From Clostridiales bacterium (GTDB lineage: Bacteria > Bacillota > Clostridia > Oscillospirales > CAG-272), in assembly GCA_012841635.1 (NCBI GenBank), contig DUUJ01000023.1, forward strand, positions 1 to 49,222: DNA of 49,222 nt, written 5' to 3'. Shown here one piece after another: positions 19,726-28,026 of the stretch. The notes below the pieces were generated by a model that had not been told where the DNA came from, searched no databases, and saw nothing but the letters and a program-made list of their open reading frames with translations. Made by a program: the position numbers and the translations under genes. How positions within the stretch are numbered: position 1 is the stretch's first letter; each line of letters starts with the position of its first letter.

Positions 19726-19754
19726 TTGACAAACAATTCAAAATGAGGTATAAT
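19726..19754 (+). promoter_or_regulatory. Consensus SigA promoter for tRNA-Arg
   Basis: TTGACA (19726-19731) - 17 nt - TATAAT (19749-19754), both hexamers perfect consensus. Confidence 0.9.
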
Positions 19755-19781
19755 ATATATCGCACATGAAAGATGTGTGAT

Positions 19782-19859
19782 GCGTTTGTAGCTCAGCCTG
19801 GATAGAGTGCCCGGCTACGAACCGGTAGGTCGGGGGTTCGAATCCCTCCAGACGCGCCA
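19782..19859 (+). tRNA. tRNA-Arg(ACG), CCA encoded
   Basis: GCGTTTG/CAGACGC acceptor stem, GGGGG TTCGAAT CCCTC T-arm, anticodon loop CTACGAA, terminal GCCA; cloverleaf folded by hand. Confidence 0.95.
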
Positions 19860-19863
19860 GATA

Positions 19864-19906
19864 AGGTAGCAGGTTTTGATACAAAGTCTGCTGCCTTTTC
19901 TTTTGC
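19864..19906 (+). terminator. Terminator for tRNA-Arg
   Basis: aggtagcag (19864-19872) pairs with ctgctgcct (19888-19896), followed by ttttcttttg. Confidence 0.7.
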
Positions 19907-19991
19907 AGAAACTTTTTGAAATTAAAAATTTTCAGTAAATACAATCCATAAAACAACCACACCTGACTTTACTCAATACACAACGCATGCA

Positions 19992-20041
19992 AATTCCTAT
20001 TCCGAGAATTTCAATATTTTGATTTTCTCGGAATAGGAATT
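19992..20041. repeat. Perfect 17-bp inverted repeat upstream of the AAA ATPase gene
   Basis: AATTCCTATTCCGAGAA (19992-20008), 16-nt spacer TTTCAATATTTTGATT, TTCTCGGAATAGGAATT (20025-20041). The arms are exact reverse complements. Confidence 0.95.
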
Positions 20042-20066
20042 ATATAAAAAGATTTGGAGGTGCGTT

Positions 20067-21260
20067 ATGAGACTGATTGAGCGAACTTTTTATTTGAATC
20101 AACTTAAGCAAGTCAAAGGTGTTCCGGATATAAAAGTTGTAACCGGAATACGACGCTGCGGCAAATCGAAACTAATGGCATCCTGTGAGGAATATATCCG
20201 CCTAGTTGATCGCAAAGCGAATATAATCAGCATAGATTACAGCGATATTAAGTATGAGAACCTGAAAAATTATCAGGCTCTGAATTTATATGTGGAAGAA
20301 CGCCATATCGGTTCAAAGAATAATTACCTCTTCATAGATGAGGTTCAAATGTGCGAAGGTTTTGAATTTGCATTGAATAGTCTTCACGCATCGGAAAAAT
20401 ATGATATATATGTAACCGGCTTAAATGCGTTTTTGCTCAGCAGCGACCTTGCCACACTTTTTACAGGCAGAACATTCAGCATTGAGCTGTTTCCGTTTTC
20501 TTTGCGAGAATACATGGAATATTTTGAAAAGACGGATGTTCAAGAAGCTTTTATAGAATACAGAAAAATCGGGGGAATGTCCGGGTCATATGTATATCAC
20601 GACGAAGAGAGCAGGATCAGGTATTTAAACGATGTCTTTGATACGCTTGTAATCCGGGATATCGTTCAAAAATACAGAATCCGAAATACGCCGCTTTTGG
20701 AGAAAATAACAGATTTCCTTATGGACAATGTTTCAAATCTTGTATCTGCAAATAAAATGACGGAAACATTGCTTTCGAACAAGACCAGAACGAGCGACAA
20801 AACAGTCGGCACATATATATCATACCTATGCAATGCATTTGCCTTTTATCGCATCAGAAGATATGACATAAGGGGAAAGAAATACCTGGCTTCGAATGAC
20901 AAGTATTATCTTGCCGATCCTGCATTCAGAAATGCCCGACTTGGCAGCCGCAACCCGGATTTCGGCAGAATGTCAGAAAACCTCGTTGCATTGGAACTGT
21001 TAAGACGCGGATACGAAGTTTATGCCGGTGTATTATACAAGAAAGAAATCGATTTTGTCGCGATTAAACAAAACGAGAAGCTGTATATTCAAGTAGCGGA
21101 ATTCATCGACAATCCGGAAACGTTTGAACGGGAATACTCGTCGTTGTTGGCTATCAATGATGCCTATCCAAAAATGATTCTGGCAAGAACACGTCAAGAG
21201 CCTTATCAATATGAGGGAATTATAATAAGAGATATCGCAGATTGGCTTTATGACAACTGA
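20067..21260 (+). CDS. AAA family ATPase with C-terminal DUF4143 / PD-(D/E)XK-like domain
   Basis: Walker A GIRRCGKSKLM, Walker B NYLFIDEVQM, FPFSLREYMEYF, C-terminal KKEIDFVAI...YIQVAEF; typical DUF4143 ATPase layout. Confidence 0.88.
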   Translation: MRLIERTFYLNQLKQVKGVPDIKVVTGIRRCGKSKLMASCEEYIRLVDRKANIISIDYSDIKYENLKNYQALNLYVEERHIGSKNNYLFIDEVQMCEGFEFALNSLHASEKYDIYVTGLNAFLLSSDLATLFTGRTFSIELFPFSLREYMEYFEKTDVQEAFIEYRKIGGMSGSYVYHDEESRIRYLNDVFDTLVIRDIVQKYRIRNTPLLEKITDFLMDNVSNLVSANKMTETLLSNKTRTSDKTVGTYISYLCNAFAFYRIRRYDIRGKKYLASNDKYYLADPAFRNARLGSRNPDFGRMSENLVALELLRRGYEVYAGVLYKKEIDFVAIKQNEKLYIQVAEFIDNPETFEREYSSLLAINDAYPKMILARTRQEPYQYEGIIIRDIADWLYDN

Positions 21261-21424
21261 AAACTCCCGGTTTGTTTTAAACGCACACCGGCCCTATGTA
21301 TAGAAATACTGTCAGCATAAGGTTTCTTTTCTTTTTTCTACGGCATATCTGCTGTTTTTTGGCAAGCGTTGATTCAATTAAAGTAAGATAATTGTTAATT
21401 TTTTGATTTAAGAACCGTCTGCTA

Positions 21425-21454
21425 TTGTATTATGTGGCTGTTTAGTAGTATAAT
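21425..21454 (+). promoter_or_regulatory. Possible SigA promoter upstream of the lipoprotein gene at 21528
   Basis: TTGTAT - 18 nt - TATAAT. Confidence 0.45.
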
Positions 21455-21527
21455 ATATATAATTACGTTAATTTAATAAGAACACACCCGAAATTACAAT
21501 CACCGAAAACAAAAGGAGCAATTCCGG

Positions 21528-23117
21528 ATGAAAAAACCATTCCGCCGTATAATCGCGCTGCTGCTCGCAGCCTGCTGTCTTTACTCTTTTTCCGGCTGCG
21601 CGAGCGTTAAAGACATTATTTCGACCCTGATTAAAATAAAAGAAAAATACGGCAGCGAAGAAACCACAACTTTTGAAACAGATCTGCCGGAAACCTTGGC
21701 TGAGGCCGATACAACGGCTTCCGAAACGGTAAATCCGATTAATGCCGAAGAAGAACCTGCCGCCGACAGCAGCGTCACATTCCGGGAATATATAGTTCCG
21801 GCCGTTTTCGCCCTCTCCTTCACAAACTATTCGGTCGATGAATATAAAGCCCTATCCGATCCGAACACTTTATGGGAAGCTCTCGGATGGTATACCGGAT
21901 ATCTTTACATGTCCGACGGAACGACTGAGCTTTCAAAGGAAACGATAGCCGTTCTGACAAAACTGTTCTGCGGCTCCGACGAATTTATCGACTGCCCCGC
22001 CGATTTCATTGACGGAGAATACATCGAGAAAAGAGTCGCGACATACAGTTTCCCCGGCTTCTGCTACATGATGGAAGATTATTTCGGCGATGAAGGAACA
22101 ATGCAATTTGCCGTCGAAACGGACGGCTTTGCGGTTTACTCGCATATTCTGGAAATCATCGACGGCGAGGGAATTTACACGACCGACTATGAATGGTACT
22201 TCGAAGAGTCCGGCGGAAACCCGCCGTATGCGCTGACGGATTATGCGCTGCCTTCTCTCGGAGAAGACTATTACGACGGCGAGTATTATCTTGTATCGGC
22301 AGATGAGCTTGAAGAGTATATCGATATCAACAACATGCAGCACGTCTGTCTTGCCGACGGCAACCGGGTATTTATCGATTACAGCGCAACTTACGACGAT
22401 ATGCCGGAAGGCGAAGGAATCTATCAGCAGTCGTATTATGAGCGGAGAGACGGCTGGCTTGCCGTATCTTTTCTTTCGTCTGACAGCGTAAGCGGCGAAT
22501 ACTGGGGCGGATATTACCGCGGCTTCAACTACTGGCATGACTTTGAAAGCGGCAGAATGATCTGCACGATCGAAGCGGCAACCGAAGCGCCGGAATGGCA
22601 ATACGACAATGTGATTAACTTCCATTTAATCGATCCGATTGAATTGGGGCTGGATGTCTGGGGCATATATACCGATTACGGGACAATCGAACTTTCCTAC
22701 GTTATAGAATACGCAGATACCGAATATACATATTATGTAATAACCGAAATCGATGCCGAGAGCAAGCTTATTCAGTTTGTAAAAACCTATTCGGTCTTCT
22801 CTCCGGGTACCGATTCGGAATCTCATTCCTATACAGAATATACCTGCTATTACAACGATGAGCTTGACGATGAGTTCGTTTCATACTATACGCAGAATTT
22901 CGATGAGATGGAAAACAACACCCGCACGGTAACCGTTAATTATCCCTCTATCGATGAAAACTATAATGCGGCATACGAGGTCCCGAAGACTTGGGAGCTC
23001 ATACCCGCCGGATACAGTTACGAACAGCTATATCTAAACAAAGGTCTGACGAAAAGCTACGAATACCCCGGAGACAATATTAACTACGAAATCTGGGCAA
23101 GTATGGCGGTCGGCTGA
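21528..23117 (+). CDS. Secreted lipoprotein of unknown function, paralogue of 23201-24646
   Basis: Lipobox YSFSGCAS; shared pattern with the next gene: VPAVFALSF...LWEALGWYTGYLYMSDG...IDCPADFIDG...SYEYPGDNINYEIWA. Confidence 0.7.
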   Translation: MKKPFRRIIALLLAACCLYSFSGCASVKDIISTLIKIKEKYGSEETTTFETDLPETLAEADTTASETVNPINAEEEPAADSSVTFREYIVPAVFALSFTNYSVDEYKALSDPNTLWEALGWYTGYLYMSDGTTELSKETIAVLTKLFCGSDEFIDCPADFIDGEYIEKRVATYSFPGFCYMMEDYFGDEGTMQFAVETDGFAVYSHILEIIDGEGIYTTDYEWYFEESGGNPPYALTDYALPSLGEDYYDGEYYLVSADELEEYIDINNMQHVCLADGNRVFIDYSATYDDMPEGEGIYQQSYYERRDGWLAVSFLSSDSVSGEYWGGYYRGFNYWHDFESGRMICTIEAATEAPEWQYDNVINFHLIDPIELGLDVWGIYTDYGTIELSYVIEYADTEYTYYVITEIDAESKLIQFVKTYSVFSPGTDSESHSYTEYTCYYNDELDDEFVSYYTQNFDEMENNTRTVTVNYPSIDENYNAAYEVPKTWELIPAGYSYEQLYLNKGLTKSYEYPGDNINYEIWASMAVG

Positions 23118-23200
23118 TTCCGTTCATCCTTCCCTCCCTGACCGGCAACGGTTTTATTTAATTGTTTGACGCAAAATAATATCGAAAGGACATATATTCA

Positions 23201-24646
23201 ATGTCAAGAATCGCAAGAAGAACGCTTTCTCTGATTTTGGTTTTGCTGATGGCCGCATCAGCCGGACTTTCCGTCTTTGCCGAAGGCGTGCCGGACGACG
23301 GAATGACGGCGCCGCAGCGAAAATTCCACAGAACCGTTTTGCCCTATGTCTTCGCCCTTTCCTGTGCCTATGTGGGTATCAGCGATACAGGCGCTGTCAA
23401 GACCCCCGACAAGATGTGGGATGCTATGGGCTGGTATACCGCCTACAAATATCTGGAGACGGGAACCGATTACCTGACCGCTCACGAAGCCGCCGGATTC
23501 CAGGAGGCGGTCTATCCGGGCGGCAACATGATAGACTGTCCGCAGCGTCTTCTTGACTGCGGCGTCGTCGAAAAAGATTACCTGGGCGGACCGATAGGCA
23601 ATGTTTTTTACTTCCCCTATCATATCGCTTTCGCTGAAAATCTTCTTGACAATGCGATAGAATTAAAGACCGAATATGCCGGCATCCGCAAGATTGCAGC
23701 CGAGCTTACTCTGAATATACCGGGGGAAACGGTGGTTTACAATTACAGCTTTACATTCCGTCCGAACGATGTAAAGGTAAGCAAAGCCTTAAAGCAGTTC
23801 CGGCCGACATATGTGATCAACAAAATCTGTGTGTCGATATCCGACGCGGCCGCCGAAGCGGAAGAACTGAGCGAGACAAGCATTATCGATTCCCTGCTTA
23901 GGCGGCGTAATTCGATAAGAGCGGTAAGCGAATCCCCGGACCGAAAGACCGTTACTTTATATTACATCAGAAATAATGCGACTTGTATGCTCGCCAGGAC
24001 AAAATTCAGCGACGGGACGAGCGCGGTTAACGGCATTTTCAAAAACTTTGTTTACAAAAAAGACAAGTCAACCGATAACCGGGTGTTTGCTTATTCCGAT
24101 TTAAGGGGCGGAACCGACTTTTGCGCAAATCTCGGCTCGGAATCGATGATCATAAACGACACCCTTTTCCTTGAAAGCGAGGGGGAAAAGAATTCCGTGT
24201 ACGGCGCCTTTGTACTTGGCAAGGAAGGACTCGAATGCTTCCGCTATACGATTGACAAATCGACGCTTTTATGCCGGAAAGCCGAATGGTGCACCTTTTA
24301 CGGATACCAGGATTACTCCGAGAACGGAGAAGCTACCGGAAATTATGACATGGAATTTGACTACGCCAATATTTCATACGAATACAATGTCAGCGTTGAT
24401 GACAGCGCTTATATAGACTGCTGGAATCTGAAGCTGAGAACCGTCACCGTAGTTTATATAATCGACGAAGCCGACTCCGCCGACAGATACGAGTACCGGG
24501 TTTCGATGCCTTACAACTGGGAATATCTTCCGATCGAAGCCGTCGAAAATCCCGGAATTGTCTATCTCGATGCAGCCTGCCAAAGAGAGTACAGCTATCC
24601 TGGCAACAGCACGGATTATACCGTATACGTTAAAATCGACGGTTGA
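23201..24646 (+). CDS. Secreted protein of unknown function, paralogue of 21528-23117
   Basis: Signal peptide; LPYVFALSC...MWDAMGWYTAYKYLETG...IDCPQRLLDCG...REYSYPGNSTDYTVYV matches the preceding gene. Confidence 0.7.
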   Translation: MSRIARRTLSLILVLLMAASAGLSVFAEGVPDDGMTAPQRKFHRTVLPYVFALSCAYVGISDTGAVKTPDKMWDAMGWYTAYKYLETGTDYLTAHEAAGFQEAVYPGGNMIDCPQRLLDCGVVEKDYLGGPIGNVFYFPYHIAFAENLLDNAIELKTEYAGIRKIAAELTLNIPGETVVYNYSFTFRPNDVKVSKALKQFRPTYVINKICVSISDAAAEAEELSETSIIDSLLRRRNSIRAVSESPDRKTVTLYYIRNNATCMLARTKFSDGTSAVNGIFKNFVYKKDKSTDNRVFAYSDLRGGTDFCANLGSESMIINDTLFLESEGEKNSVYGAFVLGKEGLECFRYTIDKSTLLCRKAEWCTFYGYQDYSENGEATGNYDMEFDYANISYEYNVSVDDSAYIDCWNLKLRTVTVVYIIDEADSADRYEYRVSMPYNWEYLPIEAVENPGIVYLDAACQREYSYPGNSTDYTVYVKIDG

Positions 24647-24694
24647 AACGACACGGCTTGCGCCGATAATTTTTTTGCAAAGGAGCTGACTTAA

Positions 24695-25801
24695 TTGGAT
24701 CGTCCGGATACCAACATATACGAATATAAATGTCCGAATTGCGGCGGAGCGGTGGAATTTGACAGCACGATACAGAAGCTGAAATGCCCCTACTGCGACA
24801 CCGAGTTCGACATCGAAACGCTCAGAAACCATGATGCTCAGCTGGCAAACGAGCTGCCTGATCAGATGAGCTGGATCGGCTCGCGGGACAACGAATGGCG
24901 GGAAGGCGAAGTTGAAGGGATGCGGGTCTATATCTGCAATTCCTGCGCCGGCGAAATAATCGGCGACGCCAACACCGGAGCTTCCTCCTGCCCTTACTGC
25001 GGCAACCATGCGATAATGATGACGAATTTTACCGGCGCTCTCCGCCCCGATTATGTCATCCCCTTCAAGCTGGACAAGAATGCCGCAAAAGCGAACCTGC
25101 TTAAATTCTATAAAGGCAAAACCCTGCTGCCGAAGATATTCAAGGACGCGAACCATATCGATGAAATCAAGGGCATTTATGTTCCCTTCTGGCTCTTCAA
25201 CGCCGATGTATACGCTGACATAAAATATAAGGGAACAAAGACCAGAAGCTGGTATTCGGGCGGCGAAGACTGGACATCAACCGAATATTTCTCCCTCGAC
25301 CGCACGGGAACCGTCTCCTATGACTGCGTTCCGGTGGACGGTTCAAAAAAGATGGCGGATGACCTGATGGAGTCACTCGAGCCGTATGATTTCAATGAAG
25401 CCGTCGATTTTAACACCGCTTATCTCTCCGGCTTTTTCGCCGACAAATATGACGTTACCGCCGACGAAAGCATAGATCGTGCTAACGAGCGAATCAAAAA
25501 AAGCACCGAAGACGCCTTTAAAACCACTACCGGAGACTACGGCGGGGTCGTTGTCGAAAGCTCCCATGTTCAGTTTGAAAACGGCACCTATCATTATGCG
25601 CTCTACCCAGTCTGGCTGCTTAACACAAACTATAACGGCAAGCGATATACCTTTGCGATGAACGGTCAGACCGGCAAATTCGTCGGCGACGACCTGCCGG
25701 TCGACCGGGGCAAATACCTTGCTTATCTTTTCGGTCTTGCCATGGCCTGGGGGGTGGGCATCTTCGCCGTCCTCTCGCTGCTTGTCAAATTCGTACTTTA
25801 A
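24695..25801 (+). CDS. Zinc-ribbon membrane protein (two CxxC-CxxC ribbons, C-terminal TM), TTG start
   Basis: CPNCGG...CPYCDT and CNSCAG...CPYCGN; C-terminal hydrophobic segment. Confidence 0.8.
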   Translation: MDRPDTNIYEYKCPNCGGAVEFDSTIQKLKCPYCDTEFDIETLRNHDAQLANELPDQMSWIGSRDNEWREGEVEGMRVYICNSCAGEIIGDANTGASSCPYCGNHAIMMTNFTGALRPDYVIPFKLDKNAAKANLLKFYKGKTLLPKIFKDANHIDEIKGIYVPFWLFNADVYADIKYKGTKTRSWYSGGEDWTSTEYFSLDRTGTVSYDCVPVDGSKKMADDLMESLEPYDFNEAVDFNTAYLSGFFADKYDVTADESIDRANERIKKSTEDAFKTTTGDYGGVVVESSHVQFENGTYHYALYPVWLLNTNYNGKRYTFAMNGQTGKFVGDDLPVDRGKYLAYLFGLAMAWGVGIFAVLSLLVKFVL

Positions 25802-25814
25802 GGAGGCGGCCGAG

Positions 25815-27080
25815 ATGAAAATAAATAATAAAAAAGTAACGGCGATCGCCGCGCTGACTCTGATTTCGGTATTCCTGATTGCGATTGTCATATCCGCCGC
25901 AGCGCCCGCTTTTGCAGCCGGAAAGCAGTATGTATTCGCGTCGAGCGATCAGTACTTCACCGAGGAAAGCATGGCCGCGCTTGACGCTCAGGCTCAGTCG
26001 GTATATGACAGATTCGGCATCGAATGCTACTTCGATATATCCGAAGTAAGTCTCGAAGAAACCGACGGCTACGCAAAAAGCGTGTTTGCTTCCCGCGGCG
26101 GCAGCGATCCGGGCATGATAATGGTCGTAACCGCCGACCATGTGATAACCTGGGTCAGCCAAACCATCGCGCCGGAATTCACCGACGAGGATATGGAGGC
26201 TTTGCATAATGCTTACGACAAGCCTGAGACATATTACGACGCGGTTGCGGCGGTATTTTCGGAATTTGAAAGAATACTTACGGAGCGCGGCTTTGCCCGG
26301 ACCGGCAGCTCAGCCGCTCCCGAAACAAGGTTGATCCCCGAAGACAGACAGCGCCCTCTGCTCGTCGATGATGCCGGAATTCTCTCGAACACCGAACGCA
26401 CCGAAGTCGAAGCAAGGCTCAATGAGCTCAGCCGGAAGCACAGCTTCGACATCGCCGTTGTAACGGTGGATTCGCACGATTACTACGGCGTAACCGACTA
26501 CGCCGACGACTTTTACGACTACAACGGTTACGGCCAAGGTGATGACAACAGCGGAATAATGTTTCTGATTGCGATGGATACCAGGGAGTGGCATATCACG
26601 ACTACCGGCAAGGGAATACCGTATTTTACCGACGCAGGTCAGGAATACATCATGGACAAGGTAGTTCCTTATCTTTCGAGCGGAAATTACGGCGGCGCCT
26701 TCCTTGAGTTTGCAAATATCTGCGACGAGTTTCTTGCGCAGGCAGAAACCGGCGATCCTTATGATATTCATAACCTTCCCCGCCCGACTCTCAGCTGGAA
26801 GTATCTGCCCGTCTGCCTGCTGATCGGTTTCCTTCCCTCCTTCGGAATCACCAAGGGCATGAAAAATCAGCTGAAGACCCGGCGTTTTCAGTCGAGGGCA
26901 AATCAATACCAGCGTAAAGACAGCTTCAACCTCTATAACGCTAATGACACCTTCCTCTATCGCCGTGTGACTCATGTGCCCCGCGTCGAATCATCAAGCA
27001 GCGGCAGCAGCAGAGGAGGCTCATCGACTCACACCAGCAGCTCCGGCACCAGCCACGGCGGATCGAGCGGCCGTTTCTGA
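25815..27080 (+). CDS. TPM-domain protein, apparently with two tandem TPM-like modules, TM and Ser/Gly-rich tail
   Basis: Signal peptide after ATG at 25815 (AGGAGG upstream); second module LLVDDAGILSNTERTEVEARLNELSRKHSFDIAVVTVDS...SGIMFLIAMDTREWHITTTGKG; first module is a divergent version. Confidence 0.8.
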   Translation: MKINNKKVTAIAALTLISVFLIAIVISAAAPAFAAGKQYVFASSDQYFTEESMAALDAQAQSVYDRFGIECYFDISEVSLEETDGYAKSVFASRGGSDPGMIMVVTADHVITWVSQTIAPEFTDEDMEALHNAYDKPETYYDAVAAVFSEFERILTERGFARTGSSAAPETRLIPEDRQRPLLVDDAGILSNTERTEVEARLNELSRKHSFDIAVVTVDSHDYYGVTDYADDFYDYNGYGQGDDNSGIMFLIAMDTREWHITTTGKGIPYFTDAGQEYIMDKVVPYLSSGNYGGAFLEFANICDEFLAQAETGDPYDIHNLPRPTLSWKYLPVCLLIGFLPSFGITKGMKNQLKTRRFQSRANQYQRKDSFNLYNANDTFLYRRVTHVPRVESSSSGSSRGGSSTHTSSSGTSHGGSSGRF

Positions 27081-27099
27081 CAACATTACGGACATGCAT

Positions 27100-27128
27100 A
27101 AAGGCGCCGCTCGGCGCCTTTGTTTTGG
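27100..27128 (+). terminator. Rho-independent terminator
   Basis: aaaggcgcc-gctc-ggcgccttt followed by gtttt. Confidence 0.75.
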
Positions 27129-27173
27129 AAAACATATCATCTGCGCTTATTTTGACGGAAGAAGGGAATTATT

Positions 27174-27980
27174 ATGACGCCTATTGACGATATATTGAAA
27201 AAAGCCGGTAAAGCCATAAGAAATACGGCTAAAGAAGCGGCCGACACCGCCGGTTCCGCGCTTAAAGAGAACATCGGCAAAGCGGGGAAACAGCTTTCGG
27301 ATAAAGCTGTAAATACCGCCGCCGATAAAGCAAAAGAGGCGGCTGAGACAGCGGAAAACAAACTTAAAGAAGTCGTAAGAGCGCGGAGACCCGGCTTAAA
27401 AGATTTCCCCCGCCCGAAAGATTCTCAAAAGCAGGAAGAACCGGCAGAACAGCCACAAGCGCCGGTTAAACAGAAGGAAGCTTCCGCAGTCGATGAAATA
27501 CAAAACTCGGACAGTTCGTTTACATATGTGTTCAGCGCCCTTCCTCAAAACCGCGCCGAGCTTGAAGGGCTTTCGATAGCCGACCTCAGCTCCCCCTTCC
27601 GCTGCGCGGCGCTGACCGTCGCCGCTCTCTGCCGGTACAGGGACTCAAAAGACGACTGCCACGAAATGCTCGGAGCGCTGAAGGGCTCCGCTTACACTCC
27701 GTTTGAGCGGCAGTTCCTACGCGACAGGCTTTCGGGAAAGGAATCAATTCCCTTCTCTTATTTTGCCGGTTCGGCTACCGGGAACGGCTACGCGCCGACT
27801 CAGCCTTATACTCTGACGGTAACTGCCGGAGCTGCGGCTTATAACCGGGACGGTTATGCGACGCTTGAGCTTATCTCCTCCGGCTCCGATTCGCCGAAGC
27901 GGATAACGCTTATCCGAAACGGTGACAAATGGCAGCTCTATGATCAGGCGCTGCTCGGAATGATAAAATCTCCGCAATAA
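27174..27980 (+). CDS. Hypothetical protein: N-terminal amphipathic LEA/apolipoprotein-like repeats plus a conserved-looking C-terminal domain
   Basis: KKAGKAIRNTAKEAADTAGSALKENIGKAGKQLSDKAVNTAADKAKEAAETAENKLKE repeats; C-terminal FRCAALTVAALCRYRDSKDDCHEMLGALKG region. Family not identified with certainty. Confidence 0.65.
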   Translation: MTPIDDILKKAGKAIRNTAKEAADTAGSALKENIGKAGKQLSDKAVNTAADKAKEAAETAENKLKEVVRARRPGLKDFPRPKDSQKQEEPAEQPQAPVKQKEASAVDEIQNSDSSFTYVFSALPQNRAELEGLSIADLSSPFRCAALTVAALCRYRDSKDDCHEMLGALKGSAYTPFERQFLRDRLSGKESIPFSYFAGSATGNGYAPTQPYTLTVTAGAAAYNRDGYATLELISSGSDSPKRITLIRNGDKWQLYDQALLGMIKSPQ

Positions 27981-27986
27981 ACGGAA

Positions 27987-28026
27987 CCGGCAGCGGGAAA
28001 ATTTCCCGCTGCCGGAGATTTTTTTA
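27987..28026 (+). terminator. Strong Rho-independent terminator ending the plus-strand cluster
   Basis: ccggcagcgggaaa-a-tttcccgctgccgg (14-bp arms) followed by agattttttt. Confidence 0.85.

Noticed and set aside
19738-19962. 74-aa minus-strand ORF (MWLFYGLYLLKIFNF...LARLEGFEPPTYRFVAGHS)
   Set aside because: It is antisense to the tRNA-Arg gene; the LEGFEPPTYRFVAG stretch is a well-known spurious translation of tRNA sequence.
24374-25156. 260-aa minus-strand ORF overlapping the secreted paralogue and zinc-ribbon genes
   Set aside because: Spans two well-supported plus-strand genes and has no domain-like pattern.
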